Assembly: GCA_009779515.1 (NCBI GenBank)
Contig: WREE01000008.1
Location: 1 to 23,341, forward strand
DNA from: Symbiobacteriaceae bacterium
GTDB lineage: Bacteria; Bacillota; JAAYKD01; WRDA01
Direction: 5' to 3'
DNA: 23,341 nucleotides
The notes below the pieces were generated by a model. The model was not told where the DNA came from. It did not search any database and saw only the letters and a list, made by a program, of their open reading frames with translations. Shown here piece by piece: positions 1-6,976 of the stretch. Position numbers and translations under genes: made by a program. Positions within the stretch are counted from its first letter, which is position 1. Every line of letters begins with the position of its first letter.

Positions 1-645
1 CTCCCGGCGGTGGGCGGTCACGGTTAAAAGGCGACGACCACTTTGGGTAAGCTGTTGCAACTTAGGATCGGTGAAGATAAAGTCGGGGATAACGGTATCT
101 TGAATAGCGTCAATAGCGGTATTGCCGGTGACAAAGATGATATCTTCGGGGATACGTTCAGCTAAAAGATCTGCTTTGTTAGCCGCCGTCGGAGCATAAT
201 GGTAATCAGCCAAACGGGCTACCAACTGACGGTGCATCTCCTCAGGGTAAGGTTCGTATCTATGGTAAGTGCGTAAGCCGGCTTCCACATGCCCAATGGG
301 GATTTGGCGATAGAATGCTGCCACGGCAGCCATAAAAGTGGTCAGGGTATCGCCATGGACTAAGAGAATGTCCGGCGCCAGCTCTGCCAAAACCCCGTCG
401 AAAGCCCCTAGAATACGCTGGGCTAAACCATTTAGGCTCTGGCGGTGCTGCATTAAGTCTAGGTCGATGTCGGGAACAATTTGAAAGGCATGTAGAACCT
501 GATCCAGCATTTCGCGGTGCTGGGCGGTCACGCAAACAGTAGTGTCAAAGCTGGCGGTTTCCCGGCGCAGAGCTTTAACCAAAGGCGCCATTTTGGCAGC
601 ATCGGCGCGGGTACCAAAGGTGACCAGTATTTTCTGCTTACTCAT
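1..645 (-). CDS. wecB: UDP-N-acetylglucosamine 2-epimerase, C-terminus cut by window edge
   Basis: Interconverts UDP-GlcNAc and UDP-ManNAc in the cytoplasm, supplying ManNAc for wall teichoic acid linkage units or related glycopolymers. The 215 visible residues form the N-terminal half of a protein usually about 370 long; the frame is open to base 1. Family signatures are visible: HGDT (Asp99), VEAGLRT (Glu121), PEEM (Glu135/136) and TAHRRE (His212), matching catalytic positions known from E. coli WecB. The phosphate-loop signature normally written GTRPEAIK reads GTRADAAK here, keeping Arg13 and Lys18. EEMHRQ replaces the usual EEMNRQ. The ATG at 645 overlaps the upstream tagO stop as ATGA, so translation is probably coupled. 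Family identification is very secure; whether the altered loop changes activity is unknown. Confidence 0.93.
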   Translation of the reverse strand, partial: MSKQKILVTFGTRADAAKMAPLVKALRRETASFDTTVCVTAQHREMLDQVLHAFQIVPDIDLDLMQHRQSLNGLAQRILGAFDGVLAELAPDILLVHGDTLTTFMAAVAAFYRQIPIGHVEAGLRTYHRYEPYPEEMHRQLVARLADYHYAPTAANKADLLAERIPEDIIFVTGNTAIDAIQDTVIPDFIFTDPKLQQLTQSGRRLLTVTAHRRE

Positions 646-1760
646 GGCTTTTCGACCCTTTCGTTGGGCTTTTCCGCCAAGCTCTGATAGCTTTGTACCG
701 CAGCTGATAAGTCCATGGTCTGCCGCAAATCCAGACGTTTGCTCTCCAGATAATGGGCTCGACTAAACAAGGCAATACCTAACAGCCCGGTAATAAAAGC
801 AATGAGCCTGCCATGGAGGGTGGTAAGACCAACCGCGGTTAAACCAAAGCAGGTGGAGATGGCGTAGAGCCAAAGGACAGTTTGACGCTGGCTCAAGCCG
901 CTGTCGAAGAGGCGGTGATGAGCGTGGGTGCGATCAGCTGTCATAGGCGACTTACCGGCGCGGATGCGGCGAAACATAACCACCGCCGTATCGAAGATCG
1001 GTAACCCTAAAGCTAAAACCGGCGTTAACATGGTCATAAAGGCAGCGGATTTCATAGGACCCATGACCGAGAGGCACCCGAGAACATAGCCGATAAAGAC
1101 CGCTCCCGCATCTCCCATGAAAATTTTCGCCGGGTGAAAGTTATAGCGTAAAAAGCCCAGAGAGGCACCGCTAAGCGCCACCCCCATGAGCATGACACTA
1201 TACGCTTCCTCGTTCCAAGCGACCAGAATAAGGGTCACACAGACAATGACGGTAGTACCGGCAGTAAGACCGTCCAAACCATCGATAAAGTTCATGACGT
1301 TGGTCACAGCAACAATCCAGATAATAGTGAGCGGCCAGGAGAGAAAACCGAGAGGCAGGTAACTGTCTCCCCAGGGTACTCCCACCCCGACTACCCGAAT
1401 ACCGCTCCAGGTAGCCAGCAAGGCACAGCCAAACTGCACCAAGAGGCGTAAGCGCGGAGAGAGATCCCGTTTGTCATCAATAGCCCCAACTATCATGAGT
1501 ATACCGCCTCCCAGAAGCATAGCGACAACTTCCCGGCTCAGTTGGGTAAAAATAGCTGTTGCCACTAAAAAAGCCGCGTAGATAGCCACTCCTCCCAAAT
1601 ACGGTATAGGGCGGGTGTGGATCTTGCGCGGGCTGGTTGGTCGGTCGATAATATTTAAGCGTACAGCTAAATCCATGGCTAAAGGGGTGCCTACTAAAGC
1701 TAAACCTAAGGCTACGACGAAAGTAAAGAGTAGCTGCGAAGCTAGTTGGTCGAGTGTCAC
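642..1760 (-). CDS. tagO: Undecaprenyl-phosphate GlcNAc-1-phosphate transferase (WecA/TagO family)
   Basis: An integral membrane enzyme of the MraY/WecA family that transfers GlcNAc-1-phosphate from UDP-GlcNAc to undecaprenyl phosphate, the first step of wall teichoic acid or other secondary polymer synthesis. The 372-residue protein is rich in hydrophobic segments. Family motifs are present: DRPTSPRKIHTRP near residue 40, the Asp pair in GAIDDKRD at 95-96, NVMNFIDGLDGL at 154-165, FMGDAG, and the HAHHR loop of the cytoplasmic active site. The start is GTG at 1760, chosen because AAGGGGG lies 7 nt upstream. It overlaps wecB by four bases, consistent with consecutive steps in polymer building. 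The dCMP deaminase upstream ends 30 nt before this start. The exact polymer made cannot be told from sequence. Confidence 0.94.
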   Translation of the reverse strand: MTLDQLASQLLFTFVVALGLALVGTPLAMDLAVRLNIIDRPTSPRKIHTRPIPYLGGVAIYAAFLVATAIFTQLSREVVAMLLGGGILMIVGAIDDKRDLSPRLRLLVQFGCALLATWSGIRVVGVGVPWGDSYLPLGFLSWPLTIIWIVAVTNVMNFIDGLDGLTAGTTVIVCVTLILVAWNEEAYSVMLMGVALSGASLGFLRYNFHPAKIFMGDAGAVFIGYVLGCLSVMGPMKSAAFMTMLTPVLALGLPIFDTAVVMFRRIRAGKSPMTADRTHAHHRLFDSGLSQRQTVLWLYAISTCFGLTAVGLTTLHGRLIAFITGLLGIALFSRAHYLESKRLDLRQTMDLSAAVQSYQSLAEKPNERVEKP

Positions 1761-1790
1761 AGTTTTTCCCCCTTAAATTGTCGCACCTCT

Positions 1791-2243
1791 TTAAGGCTGC
1801 CACTGGTGCAGGGTAATTCCTGCTTCCCGGAGCAAATCGGCGGACAGGGTATCTGGATAACCTTGGGCGTAGGTAATTTCCCGCACCCCTACGTTTATTA
1901 GCATTTTAGCACAGATAACACAGGGAAACAGAGTGACATAAAGGTGAGCTCCCTCCAGGGAAACTCCAGCTGCTGCTCCTTGAATGATGGCGTTTTGTTC
2001 CCCGTGGACACCACGGCAAAGTTCAACTCGCTCTGCCGAAGGGATCCCCAGCTGTTCCCGCAGGCACCCAACCTCCTGACAGTGGGCTAAACCTCGGGGA
2101 GCGCCGTTGTAGCCGGTAGAAAGGACGCGACGATCCCGCACCAAGACAGCTCCCACCTGACGCCGCATACAAGTGGAACGCTTGGCGGCGATAGTAGCCA
2201 GCTCCATAAAGTAGCTCTCCCAACTTGGTCTCTCCATATTCAT
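1791..2243 (-). CDS. Deoxycytidylate (dCMP) deaminase, ComEB-like
   Basis: Predicted to deaminate dCMP to dUMP, feeding thymidylate synthesis. The 150-residue protein has the zinc-dependent cytidine/deoxycytidylate deaminase fold: an H-x-E motif at His80-Glu82 and PCVICAKML with zinc ligands Cys108 and Cys111. TGYNGAP and the Cys-rich stretch around residues 55-76 resemble dCMP deaminases with extra metal or allosteric sites. The catalytic motif reads HGE rather than the usual HAE; the glutamate is kept. A start at 2243 is chosen because AAAGGAG, overlapping the upp stop codon, lies about 5 nt before it; an ATG two codons later (MERPSW) is also possible. A longer frame to 2291 would run into upp and is unlikely. 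Bacillus comEB is the homologue, but a competence role is not implied. Confidence 0.92.
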   Translation of the reverse strand: MNMERPSWESYFMELATIAAKRSTCMRRQVGAVLVRDRRVLSTGYNGAPRGLAHCQEVGCLREQLGIPSAERVELCRGVHGEQNAIIQGAAAGVSLEGAHLYVTLFPCVICAKMLINVGVREITYAQGYPDTLSADLLREAGITLHQWQP

Positions 2244-2253
2244 GTAAACTCCT

Positions 2254-2922
2254 TTAGAAGGAAGATGAACGGTAAAGGCGGTCGCCGGCATCCCCCAACC
2301 CAGGCACGATATAGCCTAAGTCGTTAAGACCACTATCCACGGCAGCGGTAAAAAGCCTGAGGGGGATAGAGGCGTTTTGGATGCGGCGGATCCCTTCCGG
2401 AGCAGATACCAAGGTGATCAGAGTCGCTGAAGCTGCCCGGCGCTGCTCCAGAAGTTCCAGAGCATAAGCTAGGGAACCCCCGGTAGCCAACATGGGATCC
2501 AGTAAGAAGACCTGCTTGTCTTGAAGGTCGTAAGGAATTTTAACATAGTACTCTACCGGCAGCAAAGTGTCATGGTCGCGGAAAAGCCCGATATGCCCCA
2601 CCATGGCCTCGGGTAGGAGCTGAAGCATGGCATCCACCATACCCAAACCGGCGCGCAAAATGGGTATGAGCAAAGAATTCCCCACTACCGCCTGGGCAGT
2701 GGTAGCTTGCAGGGGGGTTTCGATAGGGTAACTGGTGGTTTCCAAGGTGCGGGTAGCTTCATAACCCAGCATGTAGGTGGCTTCCGTTAACAGGCGACGA
2801 AACTCTTTTTCGCTGCATTCTTTATCCCTAAGCAAACCGAGCCTCTCCTGCAGTAACGGATGGCTGCAGACTACCATCTGGAACAGAGAACCTGCTCCAG
2901 ATGGTACGTTATATTCAGACAT
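2254..2922 (-). CDS. upp: Uracil phosphoribosyltransferase
   Basis: Salvages uracil by joining it to PRPP to form UMP in the cytoplasm. Family motifs are clear: PILRAGLGMVD, the PRPP loop LDPMLATGGS, and the C-terminal PGLGDAGDRLY that contacts uracil. Chosen start is ATG at 2922, giving 222 residues; it sits one base after the glyA stop (TAATATG), suggesting reinitiation, since no ribosome site is visible. The usual family length is about 208, and an ATG at 2877 gives 207 residues beginning just before the conserved SHPLLQ segment, so that start is a real alternative. A GTG at 2946 would overlap glyA and is less likely. The neighbour order glyA-upp is common in Firmicutes. Confidence 0.95.
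   Translation of the reverse strand: MSEYNVPSGAGSLFQMVVCSHPLLQERLGLLRDKECSEKEFRRLLTEATYMLGYEATRTLETTSYPIETPLQATTAQAVVGNSLLIPILRAGLGMVDAMLQLLPEAMVGHIGLFRDHDTLLPVEYYVKIPYDLQDKQVFLLDPMLATGGSLAYALELLEQRRAASATLITLVSAPEGIRRIQNASIPLRLFTAAVDSGLNDLGYIVPGLGDAGDRLYRSSSF
2878..2900 (-). promoter_or_regulatory. Hairpin abutting the alternative upp start
   Basis: In the minus-strand RNA, nine bases pair with nine bases (one G-U pair) around a five-base GUUCU loop, and the stem ends directly at the ATG at 2877. There is no U-run, so it is not a normal terminator. It could hide a start codon or simply lie within the N-terminal coding part of upp if translation begins at 2922. Function is unknown. Confidence 0.35.
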
Positions 2923-2923
2923 A

Positions 2924-4171
2924 TTAATATAAAGGGAATTTGGCACAGAGTTGGAGAACTTGCTGACGGCACTGCTGCAAGACGGTGTGGTCTCCGCGGT
3001 TGGTGATAGCGGTGTTCATAATTTCGGCAATGACATCCATAGCCTCTTCATCGAAGCCCCGGGAGGTAACCGCCGGGCTCCCTAGACGAATGCCGCTGGT
3101 GACAAAAGCCGAAGCGGTTTCAAAGGGAACGGTGTTCTTGTTGCAGGTAATATTGATGGTATCCAGAAGCTCCTCGGCATCTTTACCGGTAATCTCTTTG
3201 CTGCGCAGATCCACCAGCATTAAGTGGTTATCGGTACCACCGGAGACAATATGGAACCCTCTCCTCTGCAAGGCAGCAGCCAAAGCTTTAGCATTAGCCA
3301 AAACCTTCTCCTGGTATGTTCTAAACTCCGGCTGTAGCGCCTCCTGGAAGGCAGCGGCTTTGGCGGCGATGACGTGCATCAAGGGACCGCCTTGGATGCC
3401 AGGGAAGATAGTTTTGTCCACTGTGCGAGCATACTCTTCGGTAGTTAGTATTAAGCCACCTCGAGGACCCCGTAGGGTTTTATGAGTGGTGGAGGTGACA
3501 AAGTCGGAGTAAGGGACCGGGTTCTGGTGCAGACCCACCGCCACTAAACCGGCAATATGTGCCATATCTACCATAAGGTAAGCATCTACGGCTAGGGCAA
3601 TATCGCGAAACTTAGCAAAGTCTAAAGCCCGAGAATAAGCGGAGGCGCCGGCGACGATCATTTTCGGCTGGCACTGCAGGGCAATCTCCATAACTTTGTC
3701 GTAGTCGATAACCTCCGAACCCTGCTCCACCCCATACTCGTGGAAGGTATACAGGAGACCAGAGATATTAACCGGAGAGCCGTGGGTTAAATGCCCGCCA
3801 TGGGATAGGTTCATACCCAAGACGACATCACCCGGCTCCAGCACCGACATGTAAACTGCCGTGTTAGCCTGGGAACCGGAATGGGGTTGTACATTAGCAT
3901 GGTCGGCACCAAAGAGCTGGCAAGCCCGCTCCCGGGCGAGATCTTCCACTTTGTCCACAAACTCGCAACCGCCGTAGTAGCGCCTGCCGGGGTAGCCTTC
4001 GGCATACTTGTTGGTAAGAACGCTACCAGCAGCTTCCAAAACGGCGCGGCTGACAAAGTTTTCGGAAGCGATAAGCTCAATATGCTCGCGCTGCCTTCCC
4101 AGCTCCTCGTCCATAGCTTGCACCAGCTGGGGATCTGTTTGACGTAAAAATTCCAGTTCGTTGACCTTCAA
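2924..4171 (-). CDS. glyA: Serine hydroxymethyltransferase
   Basis: A PLP enzyme converting serine and tetrahydrofolate to glycine and 5,10-methylene-tetrahydrofolate, the main one-carbon source for thymidylate and purines. The 415-residue length is normal. The PLP lysine is Lys231 in TSTTHKTLRGPRGG; IELIASENF near residue 31, HSGSQAN at 97-103 and the cofactor aspartate in VDMAH (Asp202) are intact. It starts with TTG at 4171; the choice is firm because a perfect AGGAGG lies 7 nt upstream and the N-terminus aligns with the family. It follows the YwlG-family gene by 27 nt and leads into upp with one base between them. Together with Upp and dCMP deaminase it places pyrimidine and folate supply in one operon. 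Confidence 0.97.
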   Translation of the reverse strand: MKVNELEFLRQTDPQLVQAMDEELGRQREHIELIASENFVSRAVLEAAGSVLTNKYAEGYPGRRYYGGCEFVDKVEDLARERACQLFGADHANVQPHSGSQANTAVYMSVLEPGDVVLGMNLSHGGHLTHGSPVNISGLLYTFHEYGVEQGSEVIDYDKVMEIALQCQPKMIVAGASAYSRALDFAKFRDIALAVDAYLMVDMAHIAGLVAVGLHQNPVPYSDFVTSTTHKTLRGPRGGLILTTEEYARTVDKTIFPGIQGGPLMHVIAAKAAAFQEALQPEFRTYQEKVLANAKALAAALQRRGFHIVSGGTDNHLMLVDLRSKEITGKDAEELLDTINITCNKNTVPFETASAFVTSGIRLGSPAVTSRGFDEEAMDVIAEIMNTAITNRGDHTVLQQCRQQVLQLCAKFPLY

Positions 4172-4178
4172 AATAAAA

Positions 4179-4184
4179 CCTCCT
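4179..4184 (-). promoter_or_regulatory. Perfect AGGAGG ribosome site fixing the TTG start of glyA
   Basis: Consensus Shine-Dalgarno sequence on the minus strand, 7 nt before the TTG at 4171. It compensates for the weak initiation codon and supports this start. Confidence 0.85.
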
Positions 4185-4198
4185 ATTAACTATAATTG

Positions 4199-4753
4199 TT
4201 AACGATATACTGCCCGTTCGCCGCCAATGAGTTTAGGGCGGCTATAGGCTCCCTGCAAAGAGGCTCTGCCGATACTGCGGTTAGTTAATCTTACGGGGAC
4301 TACGACCGGCCTTAAATGCATACCGATAAGGGTAGCGCCAAAATCTAAACCGGCTATGGCCTGGCTCTGCAAGCTTTCTACCACCACCGCTCGGGGTAAG
4401 GTGGCAAAAGCGTGTGCCGCCATGGAACCGCCGGCGTGGGGCACTGGGATAACTGAGACCGTATCCAGCCGGTACTCCCTGGCTACCTCTGAGGTTACCA
4501 CCAAGGCACGGTTTAGGTGCTCACAGCACTGCAAAGCCAGTTGCAACCCGTGCAGATTGGCAGTAGCCTGCAACCCTGCGAAGATAGCTGCCGCTATATC
4601 CGGACTTCCGGCGGAGCCGATATGCTCCCCCTTGACTTCACTAGTGCTACAGCCCACCACCACCAGACTACCAGAAGGAAGCTTGGCCCGTTCACTAAGC
4701 TCTTGCAGGGCTTCACCTGCCTGGGTGGCTAAAAGACTAAGATTAAGTTCCAT
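4199..4753 (-). CDS. YwlG-family protein (TIGR01440/UPF0340), function unknown
   Basis: This 184-residue protein resembles Bacillus subtilis YwlG (about 180 residues), a small soluble family without a firmly established reaction. Visible conserved segments are VVVGCSTSEVKGEHIG near residues 31-46, QCCEHLNRALV around 75-85, VPVPHAGGSMA-like residues in the middle, DFGATLIGMHLRPV and the C-terminal GRASLQGAYSRPKLIGGERAVY. The ATG at 4753 is preceded by AAGGTG at 8 nt; a TTG at 4789 in frame lacks such support. Its place between rpiB and glyA matches other Firmicutes. I assign no biochemical role. Confidence 0.88.
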   Translation of the reverse strand: MELNLSLLATQAGEALQELSERAKLPSGSLVVVGCSTSEVKGEHIGSAGSPDIAAAIFAGLQATANLHGLQLALQCCEHLNRALVVTSEVAREYRLDTVSVIPVPHAGGSMAAHAFATLPRAVVVESLQSQAIAGLDFGATLIGMHLRPVVVPVRLTNRSIGRASLQGAYSRPKLIGGERAVYR

Positions 4754-4807
4754 GCTTAACACACCTTCGCGCCGCAAGGGGCGCCACAAATTAGTTGCGC
4801 TAAAGCT

Positions 4808-5245
4808 CTAGGGTCTGGTGATTTTATCCAGACGCCGCTGGTGCCTGCCGCCATCGAAAGCGGTCTGCAGCCAAGTATGAGTAATATCCTCCGCTAAGGC
4901 AGTGCCAATGATGCGCCCCCCTAAGCAAAGGATATTGCTGTTGTTGTGGGCACGAGCTTGCCTGGCAGTGTAGGAATCGTGACAAAGGGCAGCCCGAATC
5001 CCCGGATAGCGGTTAGCGGTCATCGCCATGCCGATGCCGGTGCCGCAGACCAGGATGCCACGGGTACCTTCAATTTGTAGCAACTCTTCCACCAGTTTGA
5101 TAGCAAAGTCGGGGTAATCTACCGGATTTTCGTCGTAGCAACCTAAATCTTTAGCGGCTAACCCTAACCCCAAAAGCTTTTCCATAAGGTACTCCTTTAG
5201 GGCAAATCCGGCATGATCTGCTGCTAACAGCAGTTGATGTGGCAA
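4808..5245 (-). CDS. rpiB: Ribose-5-phosphate isomerase B
   Basis: Interconverts ribose 5-phosphate and ribulose 5-phosphate in the non-oxidative pentose phosphate pathway, supporting PRPP and nucleotide supply. The 145-residue protein is typical for RpiB/LacAB. With the chosen start, AADHAGFALK places Asp10-His11 at the substrate site, CGTGIGMAMTANR carries the catalytic-type Cys67, and AHNNSNILCLGGR includes His100. The start is TTG at 5245, chosen because GAGGTGA lies 5 nt upstream; an in-frame TTG at 5263 would include that ribosome site inside the gene. The 54 nt to ywlG and 89 nt to the phosphatase hold no gene. RpiB homologues include allose and galactose phosphate isomerases, but this context favours the ribose enzyme. 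Confidence 0.93.
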   Translation of the reverse strand: MPHQLLLAADHAGFALKEYLMEKLLGLGLAAKDLGCYDENPVDYPDFAIKLVEELLQIEGTRGILVCGTGIGMAMTANRYPGIRAALCHDSYTARQARAHNNSNILCLGGRIIGTALAEDITHTWLQTAFDGGRHQRRLDKITRP

Positions 5246-5250
5246 GGAAA

Positions 5251-5257
5251 TCACCTC
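5251..5257 (-). promoter_or_regulatory. GAGGTGA ribosome site choosing the rpiB TTG start
   Basis: Lies 5 nt before the TTG at 5245 on the minus strand and inside any longer reading, which argues for the shorter protein. Confidence 0.7.
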
Positions 5258-5334
5258 GAACAATTTTTATCTTATTTTCGGAGTCTACCAAGGTATGGCA
5301 AGCCCCGGCTTTTCATATATATTCGGCTTTGCCG

Positions 5335-5820
5335 CTAATTTTCCTTTATTAAAGCGCGCACTGCTTCTTTAATTTCCCATGCCGCTGCCCAGTACTGGGC
5401 AACGGTTCCTCCGTAAGGGTCGCTGATATCACCACTGCCCGGTGCTGCCAATCCCACATACTCTTTAAGGGGGTGCAGCTTACCCTGCCAAGGTAAATCC
5501 GGGAAACGCTGCTGCAGCAACTCCACATGAGCCTTGGTCATGGTTAAGATTAAGTCTGCTTGCTCCAGCTGTTGGCGGCTCACCAAGGTGCTGCTAAAAC
5601 CAGAATAGTCCAGCCCCTCCTGAGCTGCCACGAGAGTAGAGTTAACCGACATGGGAGCGCCCTCTTGGGCATAAAGACCCGCAGAGGCCACTTCGACCTC
5701 CCTGCCTGCCTCTGCCAAAAACTTACGAGCGTAAAGCTCCGCTAAAGGAGAGCGGCAGGTGTTACCGGTGCAGATAAAGAGCAGGCTTCGGGGCTTAGGG
5801 CTAGCTACGGGAGACGACAT
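5335..5820 (-). CDS. ywlE: Low-molecular-weight phosphatase, probable protein-arginine phosphatase (YwlE-like)
   Basis: A small cytoplasmic cysteine phosphatase of 161 residues. The P-loop CTGNTCRSP has the nucleophile Cys17 and Arg23, and the general acid is Asp134 in DISDPYGG. In Bacillus YwlE, which removes phosphate from arginine residues marked by McsB, the same loop carries threonine at the position where tyrosine phosphatases have isoleucine or leucine; here it is Thr21, so arginine specificity is the better guess. The ATG at 5820 follows GGGAGG by about 6 nt and lies inside the 3' end of the Sua5 gene (20 nt overlap), implying coupling. The Sua5-YwlE order is conserved in Firmicutes. 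The arginine kinase McsB is not in the window, so the substrate remains inferred. Confidence 0.9.
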   Translation of the reverse strand: MSSPVASPKPRSLLFICTGNTCRSPLAELYARKFLAEAGREVEVASAGLYAQEGAPMSVNSTLVAAQEGLDYSGFSSTLVSRQQLEQADLILTMTKAHVELLQQRFPDLPWQGKLHPLKEYVGLAAPGSGDISDPYGGTVAQYWAAAWEIKEAVRALIKEN

Positions 5821-6934
5821 AATATGCCTCCCGGGCTGCTTTGTTAAGGCGGTTCATAATCGCTTCCCCGATACCTGTCTCCTCGACTCCTTGAACCAGG
5901 ATAACCCCCATGCGCTCCTGGTCGCAAAAGCGTAAAGCCGCAAACAGATTACTGGCGACGGTGCGAAGCCGCTCCTCGGCATGAACCGACGGAGCGGAAG
6001 TAGAGCCGCTGGGAATGGAAAGATCCAACACCAAATCCCCGGGGAAGCTCATCTCCGGGGTGGGGTCGGTAAGAATAATAGCCACCTTACGGGTGGAGCT
6101 TTGCCACAGAATGGCATCCTGGTTAATCCGTTGCTGTACCGCTTCCCTCTCGCCAATATAAAGGTACAAGGGGGCTTTCGGCATATAATGAGGGTGCTTC
6201 ATCCCCGGTGCCAAAGGGACACCGGCTATTTCACTTTCCCTGACGGAGCTTGGCAAACCAGGCAGGTAAGGGAGGAGCATCTCCCGGGTAATACTCCCAG
6301 GGCGCAAGATCGCCGGGGTCTGGGAGCTAAGATCCAAGACGGTAGATTCTACCCCCTCCGGGGTGACCCCACCGTCGATAACTGCGGCAATGAAGCCGTC
6401 AAGATCCTCTATAACGTGAGCCGCACTGGTAGGGCTAGGGCGCCCGGAACGGTTAGCACTGGGAGCAGCCAGAGGAAAGCCCACCGCTCGCAGGAGCTGC
6501 AGAGCCACCGGGTGATTGGGCATGCGCACCGCCACCGTAGGCAGCCCAGAAGTAACCAAAGCAGAAACATCGGGACGTCGGGGTAGAACCAAGGTCAGAG
6601 GGCCAGGCCAAAAGCGGTTGATGAGCTCCTCTGCTACCGGTGGCCAGCCGGTAACTACCCGGCGCAGCTCTTCCGGATGCCCAATATGCACAATAAGAGG
6701 GTTGTCCCCGGGTCGCCCCTTGGCATGGAAAATTCGTGAAACCGCTTCGTCGGAAAAGGCGTTTCCTCCCAAACCATAAACGGTCTCGGTAGGAAAAGCC
6801 ACAACCTCTCCCCGCCCCAGTATAGCTGCCGCCTGTTGAATCTGCACAAAGTTGCCGGCTTGCTGAAGAACGCTCAGGGCTGGAGGGGGGCGAAACAGTG
6901 TAAATACTTGCAGGGTAATACCCCCTTTCAGCAT
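5801..6934 (-). CDS. ywlC: Threonylcarbamoyl-AMP synthase (Sua5/YwlC type)
   Basis: Makes threonylcarbamoyl-AMP from threonine, bicarbonate and ATP for the t6A37 modification of ANN-decoding tRNAs. The YrdC domain (about residues 30-215) shows FPTETVYGLG at 47-56, KGRPGDNPL at 72-80 and PSANRSGRPSPT at 158-169. A second, C-terminal Sua5 domain (about 255-377) marks the long Sua5 form rather than TsaC. The listed ATG at 6934 has almost no ribosome site. A strong AAAGGGGG sits 7 nt before a CTG at 6913, and the protein from there (beginning QVFTLFRP) fits the family N-terminus better, so real initiation may be at CTG. The gene lies 42 nt after nagA and overlaps the phosphatase gene. Confidence 0.94.
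   Translation of the reverse strand: MLKGGITLQVFTLFRPPPALSVLQQAGNFVQIQQAAAILGRGEVVAFPTETVYGLGGNAFSDEAVSRIFHAKGRPGDNPLIVHIGHPEELRRVVTGWPPVAEELINRFWPGPLTLVLPRRPDVSALVTSGLPTVAVRMPNHPVALQLLRAVGFPLAAPSANRSGRPSPTSAAHVIEDLDGFIAAVIDGGVTPEGVESTVLDLSSQTPAILRPGSITREMLLPYLPGLPSSVRESEIAGVPLAPGMKHPHYMPKAPLYLYIGEREAVQQRINQDAILWQSSTRKVAIILTDPTPEMSFPGDLVLDLSIPSGSTSAPSVHAEERLRTVASNLFAALRFCDQERMGVILVQGVEETGIGEAIMNRLNKAAREAYYVVSRS
6921..6928 (-). promoter_or_regulatory. AAAGGGGG ribosome site pointing to a CTG start for the Sua5 gene
   Basis: A strong Shine-Dalgarno sequence inside the annotated frame, 7 nt before CTG at 6913-6911. No ATG, GTG or TTG stands at suitable distance in that frame. Confidence 0.5.
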
Positions 6935-6937
6935 ATC

Positions 6938-6967
6938 TCAAGATCGCTCGGATGGTGCCAGGCGCAC
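6938..6967 (-). CDS. Possible nine-codon leader ORF before the Sua5 gene
   Basis: GTG at 6967 has AGGAG 6 nt upstream (6974-6978, overlapping the nagA stop) and opens nine codons (MRLAPSERS) before TGA at 6940-6938. It is in frame with the Sua5 gene and ends 3 nt before its ATG. It may serve coupling or reinitiation, or be chance. No direct evidence of translation. Confidence 0.3.
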   Translation of the reverse strand: MRLAPSERS

Positions 6968-6976
6968 TTGGAACTC

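Noticed and set aside
2985..3485. 166-codon plus-strand open frame inside glyA
   Set aside because: Antisense to a fully conserved SHMT; translation is low-complexity with no recognisable family and no ribosome site.
5246..5334. Possible promoter before rpiB
   Set aside because: TTGCCA and TAAGAT-like boxes are 21 nt apart and other pairs are poor; small stems there are only 4-5 bp.
5981..6586. 201-codon plus-strand open frame inside the Sua5 gene
   Set aside because: Shadow of a highly conserved enzyme on the other strand; no family resemblance.
6453..6941. 162-codon minus-strand frame overlapping the start of the Sua5 gene in another frame
   Set aside because: Covers the conserved YrdC coding region in a different frame and has no recognisable motif.
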